Below, piece by piece: positions 1 to 10,908 of a stretch of DNA of 64,000 nt. The notes beneath the pieces are model-generated. The model was given only the letters and a program-made list of their open reading frames with translations, was not told the origin of the DNA and did not search any database. The stretch lies in contig OU015495.1 of assembly GCA_907164885.2 (NCBI GenBank), positions 104,703,122-104,767,121 of the forward strand. Reading direction: 5' to 3'. Source of the DNA: Dolomedes plantarius (lineage: Eukaryota; Arthropoda; Arachnida; Araneae; Dolomedidae). Made by a program: the position numbers and the translations under genes. The number at the start of each line of letters is the position of its first letter. Positions within the stretch are counted from its first letter, which is position 1.

Positions 1-1920
1 GTTGAATGAAAAGTAAATTAAATTAATACAATTCAATAAAATAAAATTAATGCATTTATTTTTCAGCTTCATTTTATTTTATGTACAATTTTTGTGTCGT
101 TAATGTATAAAAATACTTCGCAGTTTTTGAATGACATTTATATTTAATTAAAACTAATGAGTAACACAGAAAAAATTATACACAGTTAAAGAGCTTCTAA
201 TAAATTATCCACGGTTTATCAACTGACCATAAGATGCAGCCGTTTTCATGCAGCCATAATGTTAAAAAATGTTTATTTTGCTTTTCATGTGTAAACAGAT
301 TAATTACTATACACATACAAAGATTCACTCTTTTTTCTCTAATAATTAACAAGTAGCAAAATTTTACGCAAAACTTATTCAATTAAAGATTTATTATACT
401 TTTTTTATAAGGTCGCCTTGTTAAATTTGTTTTGTAAATTAAAGATTTTCCTTTTTTATCCATTAGTACTGAAAGCACTATTACCCTTCTGTATGGTGCT
501 TTCAGTAAATTCTCAACAACACACGCGGGCAAAGTACAATGTGAAAATAAATCCAAGTAAAACTCCATAAAATTAAAAAAGAAATGCATTTTTTTTGTTG
601 TTTAGACTAATGAAAATAATTTTCTACGTATAAAACTGATGTTTTTTTTCTTTGTAAAATTGAAAACAATGCATATTCACACATGTTCTGGTGTTAAAAC
701 TTTCCCGAAATTTAAAAGAAAATCATTTTCCTTATTAAATAAGTTATCAAGATTATGATCTGAAATATTTAACAACACAATTTTGGATAAAAGGAAAGAA
801 AAGAAAAATACAATTCGATATCCAGATTGCTTACTTTCAAAAGTAGAAAAATTCTTACAAAAAAAGTTATATTAAAACTTTTTAATGCAACATCATTTAC
901 CTGAAACTTGACCATGTGTATCCATGAGTTTACATAATTCCCAGTTTTTTTTTTTAGTCTTTCCTCAAGCAAGCTGCTCCAACTTCACAAACCCAAACAA
1001 CATCGTTTTAAATGTACCTGATGCACATCGCCCGGTTCTCCACAAACCGGATTTGAACAGTAACTCAACTGCCCACTACTGCGGGAGAAGAGGCCGCGAA
1101 GTTAGCGTCCGGTGATTCAGGGTTGCCGCGAGAGTCGCGCCAAGTTGGCGCAGTATTTCCTCTGCCCAGTATTTCCCCTGCGTTTTCCAAGTTTATTTTA
1201 GGCGAAGATAGGGTTATGGTTGACATACTGTCCTGAATCGGACGGTGCGAAGGTGACGAAAGATTAGGGACGCATAGCACAATGTGGGATAGTCAAGAAA
1301 GGTAAATGACTTGTTGATAGAAATACAAAAACAAACAATACACAAAAAAAATGTTATCGTACTTCTAGTGCTCTGGATTAGTCAAACTGTAAACTAGTTT
1401 TTGCATTTATTTCGATCGACTCAAAAATATACCAACCAAACCGGGGTTGTTTCTAGCTTTGGCTAAAAATGGAACTTGCTTTTTTTTTTTTTTTTTTTAG
1501 CATATAGTCAGATTCGACTTTGAATCAAGAGGAAAGGAAAATAATACTCGTTGTGAAAATTATTATAATATTTCTATTCGTGATATTTTTTACTCTTATG
1601 AGCAATATTACATCTGGCGCGCTCATATGTAATGAGGATTTTTTGTGTTATTTTAGATTATTTCACTGCGAATGGGGCAACTAGAATCCTTTAATTAGGA
1701 TGATGGTTTCAAATTAACTTCGCAATTATGTTCTTTTTTGATCTTAGGACCTATTTTTTTCTCCCTCTATTTTTTTGGGGTGGGGTGGGGAGGGGGTTGC
1801 TTTCGATCCCCCCAAAAACTCAGTGACTCCAAGAAACTTAGTGGTTTAGCCACTGAACTGTCGGTAGAATCTAACTGTTTTACACATACACATACACACA
1901 AATATATATATATACATACA
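1..1920. other. Unassigned AT-rich sequence
   Basis: No gene or recognisable element is seen. The stretch is AT-rich with poly-T runs (about 1480-1498). A patch at 1020-1290 is clearly richer in G and C but gives no convincing exon on either strand. A G-rich run lies at 1776-1797 and CA/TA-rich simple sequence at 1882-1920. Confidence 0.6.
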
Positions 1921-2323
1921 TACCGTAAAATCTTGAGTATAATACGCATTTTTTTTCACATTTTAGTCCGCAAAAATAAGGGTGCGTAATATACACATGT
2001 ACAAAAAAACGTAGTTTTAAACATCGAATAAACGACAAACAATAAATGAGCTGTATTCTAGAGAAAGTGATTAAGACTGATAATTTCACAGTATTGTTTG
2101 TTTTGAATTAAAAATTTAAGTTTTTTTTCCACCGAATTTGACGTTTTCGTTTATTTTTATTACGAATTTTATTTATGTTAATAAATATTTGTGCAATTTT
2201 TAAATAAAATATTGAAAACGTTATGGGTGTGTATTATAGTCGAATTTTAATTTTTCCCAAAAATTTCGTACAAAATCAAGCATGCGTATTCTACACTTGT
2301 GCGTATTATATTCAAGATTTTAC

Positions 2324-2327
<4 letters not shown>
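1921..2327 (+). mobile_element. Pogo-like MITE, family P1 (copy 1)
   Basis: The two ends are inverted copies of about 28 bp, starting TACCGTAAAATCTTGAGTAT on the left and reading as its complement at 2299-2327. The flanks are TA-rich, as expected for the TA target of Tc1/mariner/pogo elements. Near 2045 the interior keeps the last codons of a reading frame ending in residues like NELYSRESD followed by TAA; a longer version of this tail is in the copy at 51928-52518. A third, truncated copy lies at 19461-19770. The element looks like an internally deleted, non-autonomous derivative. Assignment to the pogo branch rests on the TA target and the acidic tail and is inferred. Confidence 0.75.

Positions 2328-2358
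<31 letters not shown>
2326..2358. repeat. (AT)n microsatellite
   Basis: Uninterrupted AT dinucleotide run directly following the P1 MITE; it probably grew from the TA target site. Confidence 0.95.
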
Positions 2359-2360
<2 letters not shown>

Positions 2361-2963
2361 TCCGGATCGAGCCGGAGGGAAGAGAGAGAAATTTCTTAAA
2401 ACGTTGCACATTTGCTCATTAGAACAAAAATGCCTTAAAGAGGGGTATTTTTATATTTTCATAGTAAGATGCAATTCGGCACATTTTCCCACACAAGAAG
2501 AAAATTACAAAACGATTTGCAATTGAAAACCAACACACGTAGAAAAGAACTAGGATTACCAGAGAAAAAAATATATATATATCAGTAATAATATCTCTTT
2601 GTCAATAGGGTCTATGCCTATACTATCATTAAACGAAAGATTGTTTCTAAGAGTTATGATCTTCGAGACAGCCCCAACTTGGCTTTGGACGGTCCTTAGG
2701 AAAAACGGAGAAAAATATCACAAAAAACTAGCAGTTACTTATGACTCTAGGTTCGAATGCCATGGTTAAGAGAAGGTGTAGATTCTACTGGAGTTACTCC
2801 TGCCAGAGATGAAGAAAGATTGTAGAAATATACTGCTTTCCTGACAGGATGATGAAGTTGGAAAATATAAATGCAATCACTTTTGTGTACACTACTGTTA
2901 TGTCTTGGTCATCCGGGAAAAATAAATGCATGTTAAACTCTATTGCAGTCATTCTTATTATGA
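2359..2963. other. Unassigned sequence
   Basis: No gene or element recognised. The unusual GC-containing start (TCGTCCGGATCGAGCCGG, from 2358) is unexplained. Confidence 0.5.
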
Positions 2964-2975
2964 GAGAGAAAGATG

Positions 2976-3318
2976 TGGCCCAGTTGGCAAGAGCAGCGGT
3001 CCAGTGATCTGAGCGTCCCTGGTTCGATGCTCGTCGCTGCAAATCCACCGCCGTGTTCACTAAGGGTAGCCGGGGCACGTAGAATAGGTCATGGCTGCAA
3101 TGTCCTCCAAGTTCTCAAATTTATCTCTGGAGGTGCGAGGTCAAGTGTTCCGGTCTCGTCACGTGACTCGGTTCAAAATTTCGGGTCCGGTCATTTAGCC
3201 AAGTCGGAGTCCGACCCTTCTGGTGCTAATTCAAAACAGGAGCCGCCCCTTTCAGTCCAATAGCCTATTAGGACCTGGTGAATGGAACCTCCAATCAGGG
3301 GGCATTAGCAACAACAAC
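2976..3318 (+). mobile_element. tRNA-derived SINE, family A (copy 1)
   Basis: The head has a polymerase III A-box-like TGGCCCAGTTGG and a B-box-like GGTTCGATGCT about 40 bp later, the arrangement of a tRNA-derived SINE. A body of about 250 bp follows and the element ends in an ACAACAACAA-type tail. Near-identical 12-bp flanks (2964-2975 and 3319-3330, 11 of 12 matching) are the target-site duplication of LINE-driven insertion. A second copy is at 36431-36780. The last ~120 bp match the tail of a different SINE at 49661-49993. Confidence 0.85.
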
Positions 3319-3330
3319 GAGATAAAGATG

Positions 3331-5137
3331 TTAGATAGCTAAATTTCTAACTTCGCTTGAAAAGAGTGAGAAACAGCATTTTGTTCAGTAACGTTATCCC
3401 TAAAAATGTTTGCACATTTGTTGAGACCCTTTCTTTAAGTTAAAGGAAGTCACCTTTTTTGTGTGTTTGAAAAAAAAAATATCGTGGAAAAAAATTGATC
3501 CAGTTTGAAACACAACTCCTTTGCAAGGAAAAGAATAATTTCAAAGTAATCTAAGGATTACAAAATGAATATGACTTGCTTCACAAGAAGGATGCTGTTT
3601 ATTTTTTTCTGTGTCCAGGATTCGCAAAAATAATACAACTAAAAATTTGAAATTTAATCCCAATTGAAGGATTAAAGCTTTAAGCTTTGTCATAAAATAT
3701 ATCGAGAACGAATACAGTGTCTGTCCGTCTATGAATAAACAATAGGGCTAAAATCAAAACCTAAAAATACTCATCCGGGTTTTGTCCCCCCCCTCCCGAT
3801 GCCCCCCCCCCTCTTGTTTTTTGTGCGTTTTTCGCCAAACGAGCGATCTCGCGCCAAGAGCATGAACTGTTTACAATTTGATCTTTCTTTTGGGGTCCGT
3901 ATAAGTTAAAACGCGGCATTTTCAGCTTCTCTACAGGCACGTTTCTCGTTTCCTTTTCGTTTCAATTTTCTTTCCCATCCGTTTTCGGTCATCTCGAGCG
4001 TGAGTGATGGATGGAAAGGGGGAGGGTAACGTAAGACCCCCCCACATTATTAAGGTGATTGGTTAAATCTGGAGCAAATCTATTTATTTTCGGTCGTAAT
4101 TTAATGAAAAAGCATTATTATTATTATTTTTTTATAACCTAGAAAATCGTTAAACTGTTGCAGATCATTTGGACAAATGAAAATTGCTAGCGATTATCTT
4201 AACTGTAAGCCTATATTTTCGTCTTACGCTTTCCTAAGCACAAATCTGGAGTTGAACAGTTCGAACTGGTTTATTCTCTGAATTCAGTGACTTACGATAT
4301 AATCAGGGGCTTAAATTACGCACTTAACTCCATTAATGGAGGAGATGAAGGCTGCCTGATTATATAAATCCTTTTTAATAAGGACATTATCTTGGAAGCA
4401 AGACTTATTGAAATTTCAACCAAAAATGATTACTTCTACCGAAAAAAAAAGGTCAGATTCTTACCTGAATGACTGACATGCCTGTCTGATGTAATTTTTT
4501 TTTACAAGAATGTAACAATTAAAATATTCAAGACCAGTTAAAGTTCATACTTTTCCACAGATACGTAAAAAAGTGTCGTTAAAGCATACACATGTAACAA
4601 AAGTTAGTAGTAATGCAGTAATCGGACGTAAGTATGTTACCATTATGGTTTACTAAAGAACCCATGCCTCCCTCTAGAAGAAAGGAAAAAAAAGTTATTT
4701 CAGTGTTGCAACATTAAATGCAATTTACAGTGATCTGTTTCCTTTTCCTTAACCTCACACCATAGCACTCCGGAAGCGGATTCTTTGTTTTTCAGAGAAA
4801 GTAATGCATAAATTCACAGAGGAAAAAATAAGAGCACTAAAATTCTAATGAATATTAAATCGATTAGAGAATTAAACTTAAAATTCCCTTTATCAATAAA
4901 AAATTGTCATTTTCATTGAATATAGAAAACATGCAAGGGCCTTCCTATTCAGGAGCTGCCCAGTGTTCCTGAGGTAGGTGGCTCTTCAATTTTTTTCAAA
5001 ATTCGTGAAGATTATTTTACCTTTTAGGTTTTAGCTGTTGGGTAATATTTTATCAGTATAGTTGACTGAACACAACCCATTTGTAGGGGAAGAAGACTTC
5101 CTTTATACCTCTTAAATTTAGAACACTATTTCTTAAA
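3331..5137. other. Unassigned sequence with C-rich tract
   Basis: AT-rich, no gene seen. It holds two C-runs near 3786-3812 and a somewhat GC-richer patch at 3830-4040 without a readable exon. Confidence 0.5.
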
Positions 5138-5184
5138 TACACTATCTATCAATAAGTATTTGGACTTCTGCGATAGAAAATCTG

Positions 5185-5220
5185 CTATTGAATATGAAAA
5201 AAAATATTCATATTCAATAG
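5185..5220. repeat. Perfect 14-bp hairpin at transposase 3' end
   Basis: CTATTGAATATGAA at 5185-5198 is perfectly complementary to 5207-5220 across an 8-base A-rich loop. It lies between the transposase stop and the left terminus of the Tc1 element, suggesting a small inverted duplication in that element. Confidence 0.85.
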
Positions 5221-6246
5221 TTGGTAGAGCCTCCACGAGAGGCAATTACAGCCTCAGCCTTCCGGGGCTTGCTTTCCACAAGTCCTTGTATGACGGCTAG
5301 TGGTATTTTCTTCCACTCGGCTTGGAGAAGAGATGTAAGTTCATTCATCGATTTTGGACGGTTGTTGCACCCCTTAATTCGGCGATCCAACTCGTCCCAG
5401 AGGTTCTCGATAAGGTTCAGGTCTGGGCTATAGGCAGGTCAGGCCATTCGGTTAACCACATTGTCACCATACCAATCCATGGTAGACCTCGCAACATGAC
5501 TGCTGGCGGTGTCGTCATGGAAGTAACATGGGCCCAACCCGTAAAACTGCCACAACGTAGGAAGCACATATCATCCAAAATAGTGCAGTAGGCGTCGGCG
5601 TTGAGTTTACCATGAATTGGAACCAAGGGTCCCAGTCCATACCAGGAGAAACAACCCCAGACCATAATTCCAACTCTACCGAACTTTACTATGGGCACAA
5701 TGCATTCTGACCGAAGGCGTTCTCCAGGCAGACGACAGATCCAGACCCTGCCATCCGAACGGTAGAGGGTGAACCTTGATTTGTCGCTCCAGAGAACCCG
5801 CTTCCACTGAACTACGGTCCACTTTCGACGTGCTTTGCACCACATTAACCGAGCAGCGCTGTTGGACTTTGTGATCAAAGGCTTATGGGTACGACCATGT
5901 AAACCAAGCAGATGTACTTCCTTTCGGATTTTATTAGTCGGAACATCACTCCCGGATGCCTGCTGAAACTCCTGGAGTGTGTGGACCATTGGTTGGGTGC
6001 GGTTCTTCCGAATTTCTCTCGACAGTACCCGTCGGTCTATCTCCCAGTTTCGTGGGTCTGCCGACTTGGTGCACGTTCCGATAATCACTGTTTCCCTTCC
6101 ACTTCTGAATCACATTTCTGAGCCATATTTTGGGTAATTCAGCTCGCTAGATATGTCTCTTAAGGATGGGCCATTTCTGTGATACGCGACTATTACACCT
6201 ATCTCGAAATCAGATAACTCTGCACTTCGTGATATCTTACATGCGA
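5217..6246 (-). pseudogene. Tc1 transposase, frameshifted
   Basis: This encoded the cut-and-paste DDE transposase of the surrounding element. Reading from 6246 downward, an N-terminal helix-turn-helix region (residues like ELSDFEIGVIVAYHRNGPSL) comes first. The RDRRVLSREIRKNRTQPM-like second DNA-binding region follows. Then come the first catalytic aspartate in VLWSDKSRF, the VMVWG-like IMVWGCFSWYG segment, the second aspartate in YFHDDTASSHVAR, and the catalytic glutamate in SPDLNLIENLWDELD, giving the DD34E arrangement of Tc1 proteins. Breaks: no in-frame ATG at the start, a stop and frameshift near 6110, and a frameshift near 5570. The longest open piece is 5417-6088 (223 codons). The product cannot be functional from this copy. 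Confidence 0.85.
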
Positions 6247-6363
6247 CTAATGCCAATGTTGTTTCCTACACAGTGTTTAATGGCGGAGCGCGTGACGTAT
6301 ATCAGGACCGCAGATATCGTCATTTGCATGGGTGTCCAAATACTTGTATTGGTAGGTAGTGTA

Positions 6364-8744
6364 GAGTGCTTGCTCATTTTAACAGATTCTGCCTGAAAGA
6401 AAAATTGATAAATATATAGCCCATACACGTTTAAATCACATAAACCTTCCCTGGCACTACTGATATATGCTAGAATGGAGATCAACATTTAAAAATTTAA
6501 ATTTAAATATGTAATCGGAATGGAAAATAGCCTTAGAAAAAACCCATCATAAAAGATTTCAATATTCTATTCCCATTTTCGAAGGCAAAAACAGCCTTCT
6601 CCAGGACTTGTGTGACAAACCGCACAACGTGCAAGCAATTTGACCACAAGGGGCACGGTGGACCGTAGTCATTCTTAAAATAGAAAGACAGTGAAGGAAG
6701 AGCCCTGCCAAACAGAGGAAAAGAAAAGGAAGATGAAAACCGCAAAATTTGAGAATATTGCTGCGGAGTCTTTGGTAAAAAAACCTTAGAAATTCTGTAC
6801 ACCACACATAAAATCTCCATTCAAAATTTGACGTCAAAAACATATTAAAGGAGCCGCGAATCAAACCCTACGATGTGAAACAATAGAGACAACAAAGCCC
6901 GCTGCGAGAGCGTTGACATTCATCTGATTTATGACATGCGTACCCCCAAAATATGTACACGTTAAAAATAGAAATTCGTATGTCACGTCTCTGGCTTAAT
7001 TTCACATTTAATACGAAATCAAGCACATTTGTTTTTATTCATTATGTCGTCATTATTTTGTATTACTAAAGCCGGAATTATATAAGGATAGGGTCAATAA
7101 GCCTATAAACATGTACAGAAAAAAAACAAAAACTCTTCGCTTCACTTACGCATATAAAGATGCATCATTAGCAAGCATACGGGTTGAATAAGAACAGAAT
7201 ATCAATACCCTACTAGCCAGATACGCATTAACCAAACCGCTTGATAACTGGGAGAAGCGGTAGCTATATATATTTTTTTCATATTTTCTTTCTAGAAAAA
7301 CAGTTTTTTTCCCCCTAGATGCGGGAATCGAGACGCCTCCTTAACCTAATTAATGAAACGCGTCTGCTGGTTATAAATGCGTTGTTCCGTCCACTTACTT
7401 CCTCACCGAACGTGGCCTGGGTGCAGCCCATATTTAAATCGCACACTAGATCGGAGAAAACTGCCCCCCTCCTTCAGACCTTGCGATCTCTCAAAGCATC
7501 AACAGATTGAAAATCTAGGGCTGTCCACACAGAAAAGGGGGACTTAGTAAAGTGAATGTGGGTTTACTAATAGTGCTACTTCAATTGAATTACACGGGAG
7601 AGGTGAGACAGACACCTGGTTGATTTGTGAGTGTGGGTATTCTATCAAGTTTAATTTGAACCCTAAACACAGCCAACGCTTTTCAGACATTTGATGAATT
7701 CTGATCTCCCGTATCTAACAAATGAGCTATTGCGGATAAAACTTGATTGTGTCAACATGAATTTTTTCTTTTGTAAGATAACAAAATATACATCAATTGA
7801 AAAGGCTTCTGATTTTGTTTGAACTATTCCCGGAGAGTTAAAACTGGAATTATATATTTTAAAATGTGGTATTACCTAATCCTTAAAAGTTATTCCTTGA
7901 AAGAAAACGTACAATAATGTATTAACATTTGATGTATGGAAAACTGTCCATAACTAAGAATGAACTACATACCTTTCAGGTATCCATCATGAGAGGCATA
8001 CATACCCTCCTCTCAAATTGCTCTCTCTGCCTCTCTAACCCCTCCCCCCTGAATGACAAACAAACACTCACAAACACGTGTTAAAAAGTCGATAAGGAAA
8101 TCCAAATTCCATGGCAGCATCAAATATTACGAATATTGTCGGTATGAACAAACAAGGAATACTTCTTGAAATCCAAGCTCTTGAAATAATCAGACAATCT
8201 TTCACACGCACTTCCCCTCCCAACGAAGAGAATAAAGAATAAAAAAAAGAGAAGGGGGAAATACAGATAACTATAGGTGTCATCCAGTGCTAGATTGTGT
8301 GTTTATTTTAAAAGACCACGCGATTGAAAATAAAATAAAATAAAATAAAAATTCTATTTATTGATGCTGCTGGTACTGTTGAAGCCGAGATATTATTAAA
8401 CTTCAAACTTATTTCAGGTGGATTTCGTATTAGAATTTTAGAATAAACTTTTTAATAATTATCAGAAAAGAACTGAATGACTGAACCTATCTATGGAAGT
8501 ATTCATAATAATATCCATTACTGCACGCCTCTTTCTTTTCTTACCTTTTTTTATCTTCATAAATTCCTGCTCAGATGTCTCCTTTCTTGCCAGTATTTAA
8601 ATTAATAAGTAAATAATAAAAGTTGTATCCCTTGGGAATAAGAAAAAAGAAAAAAAACTTTTCTAGCACTGCAAATATGTCTCTGGAGATTTTCAACCAC
8701 TTAGTAAGCCCAAACTACAAATAGGAATTGCCCGTTTATCAATA
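6364..8744. other. Unassigned sequence
   Basis: No gene or terminal-repeat element identified. The segment 6595-6800 shares scattered blocks with 23510-23720 (both contain a GACCACAAGG core), so it may be an old dispersed repeat. An (AAAAT)n run lies at 8331-8348. A GC-richer island at 7318-7510 does not give a convincing exon. Confidence 0.5.
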
Positions 8745-9273
8745 TCTATATATTTAAGTTGCTAAGCCGACTTTTTGGGCAGTCCCTGAGAGAAATCCAC
8801 TGCATCAATTTACTTCATTTTGGTCTTAAACGAAAGATTGTAATCTGTAGATTTGTCAAATTTGGATTTTGTAACTGCAATTTTTATTAATGAGCTATAA
8901 TTTACAATTAAAATTTGATTTCTGCGCATGCTCAGTGGCATGTTTCAATGCCGAGGAGTCTGTCTAGATCTCTCTCTGCCATTTTTATTTTTATGATAGT
9001 TATGTTTGTGAAATATAAGATTAAACCTGATGGAAATTGTTTATTTCGCGTTGTTTAATTAGCGATAATTTACAATAAAAAATTCGCTTTCTGCGCATGC
9101 TCAGTGACATTTTTAAATCTGGCTTGAGATACTCACCAAGCACGAGCCCGCGTAAACACATTAATTTGTTTCTGCGCATTATTATGATTTTGGTAATGAT
9201 GTGTTGAGTATAATTTGTGTATTAGTACATTTATTTACTATCTAGCCGTCATGTTTTGACGGGTACCAGCTAG
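8745..9273 (+). mobile_element. Helitron H1, non-autonomous, first of tandem array
   Basis: It starts TCTATATATTTAAGTTGC after an A and ends with a short hairpin (CCGTCATGTTTTGACGG), then GGTACCAGCTAG before a T. TC start, 3' hairpin, CTAG end and A/T insertion site are the signature of Helitrons. Inside, 9002-9058 reads MFVKYKIKPDGNCLFRVV then stop. PDGNCLFR is the catalytic-cysteine motif of OTU-type cysteine proteases, a domain known from some animal Helitron proteins. CTGCGCATGCTCAGTG-type sub-repeats occur in all copies. H1 is joined directly to H2. Confidence 0.85.
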
Positions 9274-9521
9274 TATATATTTAAGTTGCTAAGCCGATTT
9301 TTTGGGCAGTCCGTGAGAGAAAACTGCTGCATCCATTTACTTCATTTTGGCCTTAAACGAAAGATTTTAATCTAAAGATGTGTCAAATTTAATTTTTGTA
9401 ACCGCAATTTCTATTAATGAGTGGTTATTTACAATTAAAAATTGCTTTCTGAGCATTCTCAGTGGCATGTTTAAATCTGTCTTTAGAAACTGTTTCTGCG
9501 CATGCTCAGTGACATGTTTTA

Positions 9522-9791
9522 ATGATAAACACGTTTATTCCGAGGAGTCTCTCTAGATCTCTCTCTGCCATTTTTATTTTTATCATAATTATGTTTGTGA
9601 AATATAAGATTAAACCTGAAGGAAATTGTTCATTTCGCGCTGTTCAATTAGCGATAATTTACAATTTTAAAAAAAATTGCTTTCTGCCCATGCTCAGTGG
9701 CATTTTTACCATGTTTTTATTAACTTGCTTTCTTGTTTGTGTGTGTGTTTGTGTTTGTCCAGTACAAATCTTGCAATCGATTTTTAACTAA
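9522..9791 (+). pseudogene. OTU-protease remnant in Helitron H2
   Basis: An open frame of 89 codons. Around codons 24-42 it reads VKYKIKPEGNCSFRAVQLAI. This matches the OTU cysteine-protease nucleophile motif (consensus DGNCLFRAV followed by a hydrophobic helix), with Glu in place of Asp. Only the first catalytic segment is present. The His-containing part of the domain is absent, and the frame ends inside the inserted block. The same motif occurs at 9002-9058, about 10711-10752 (PDENCLLRAV) and about 42920-42967 (PDGNCLFRAV, then stop). In established families OTU domains are part of large Rep/helicase Helitron proteins; here only a short relic remains. Not expected to be active. Confidence 0.65.
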
Positions 9792-10137
9792 CTTCCCGAC
9801 TAGATAGACATTTGAAACTTTTAGAATAGCTCAGAACACGATGACAATGCATTTTTTTTAATACTTTTAGCCATCTTTAAGCAGAATTAAATTAATTTTC
9901 AGTTATTTTTAGTTAATTTTGTTTTGTAGACTGGTGCAGCCATCTATTGGGCGGAACGGGAACGAAAAGTTATATCCAATTAACTTCATTTTCTTTCAAG
10001 TTCATGGGATAATTCATCAAAAAAATTTTTAAAAAGTACTTATTAATACACAGAATTGTCAAGTTTATCTATGATTCAACAGAAAATTTAAAAACATGGT
10101 ATAGTAAAAAGTTCTTTTTATCTTGTAATTATTAAAT
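9705..10137 (+). repeat. Inserted block X (copy in Helitron H2)
   Basis: This block starts ACCATGTTTTTATTAACT, includes GCAGCCATCTATTGGGCGG, and ends CTTTTTATCTTGTAATTATT. It is absent from the same position in Helitrons H1 and H4, where a T-run leads straight into AAATCTGG or a close variant. The reverse complement of the same block is at 28423-28838 inside a mariner derivative. An ACCATGTTTTTA-type sequence occurs at the start and, inverted, close to the end. It may therefore be an independent non-autonomous mobile element. Confidence 0.75.
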
Positions 10138-10300
10138 CTGGCTTTAGATACTCACTAAGCCCGAGGCCGCTTAAACACATTAATTTGTTTATGCGCATTA
10201 TTATGATTTTCAACATTTGGCAATGATTTGTTGAGTATAATTTGTGTATTCGCGCATTTATTTACTATCTAGCCGTCATGTTTTGACGGGTACCAACTAG

Positions 10301-10908
10301 TCTATATATTTAAGTTGCTAAGCCGATTCTTTGGGCAGTCCGTGAGAGAAAACTACTGCATCAATTTACTTCATTTTGGCCTTAAACGAAAGATTTTAAT
10401 CTATAGATGTATCAAATTTAATATTTGTAACCGCAATTTCTATTTAAGAGTGGTAATTTACAATCAAAAATTGCTTTCTGCGCATGCTCAAAGATATGTT
10501 TAAATCTGGCTTTAGGTACTCACTAAGTACGGGGCCGCATAAACACATTAATTTGTTTCTGCGCATGCTCAGTGACGTGTTTAAATCTGGCTTTAAATAC
10601 TTACTAAGCGCGAAGCCGCCTAAACACGTTAATTTGTTCATTTCGAGGAATCTGTCTAGCTCTCTCTCTCTCTCTCTGCCATTTAAAAAAAAAAATATAT
10701 ATTATATAGGATTAAACCTGACGAAAATTGTTTACTTCGCGCTGTTAGGTAACCCTATTTCTTTTTATTGGATTCAATAGTAATTTTTTTTAAGTGTATT
10801 TCTCCATCATTCATATTATAATTTTCAACATTTGGCAGTGATGTATAATTCGTGTATTAGTACATTCATTTCCTATCCAGCCGTCATATTTTGACGGGTA
10901 CCAACTAG
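10301..10908 (+). mobile_element. Helitron H3, third of tandem array
   Basis: It starts exactly TCTATATATTTAAGTTGC at the base after the CTAG of H2 and ends with hairpin CCGTCATATTTTGACGG and GGTACCAACTAG at 10908. It has two internal repeats of the GCGCATGCTCA region and a decayed OTU motif at 10711-10752. It also holds an (AGCTC)/CT-rich run near 10660. Confidence 0.85.

Larger units (their letters stand above)
5140..6361 (-). mobile_element. Tc1 element (DD34E type), decayed
   Basis: The outer ends are inverted copies of roughly 30 bp. The right end reads inward as ACTACCTACCAATACAAGTA, and the left end has the same sequence with a 2-base gap. TA dinucleotides flank both ends (5138-5139 and 6362-6363). 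The total length of about 1.2 kb is normal for a short-TIR Tc1 element. It contains one transposase pseudogene on the minus strand. Confidence 0.85.
9274..10300 (+). mobile_element. Helitron H2, second of tandem array, with inserted block
   Basis: It begins at the base after the CTAG of H1 with TATATATTTAAGTTGCTAAG (the leading TC is lost) and ends with the same hairpin and CTAG at 10300. It is longer than its neighbours because it carries an extra ~430-bp block (9705-10137) that also occurs in inverted orientation at 28423-28838. It keeps the longest OTU-like reading frame of the set. Confidence 0.85.

Noticed and set aside
1065..1280. Minus-strand exon or CpG-type promoter
   Set aside because: GC-rich but without a good splice pair, domain or clear promoter elements; left as unassigned.
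6533..6864. Two overlapping minus-strand frames of about 100 codons
   Set aside because: Mutually overlapping in different frames, no domain; part of a possible old repeat.
9721..9791. Extended protein frame past the OTU motif of Helitron H2
   Set aside because: The last codons lie in the inserted block X and include a GT-rich simple stretch, so they are not part of the original protein.
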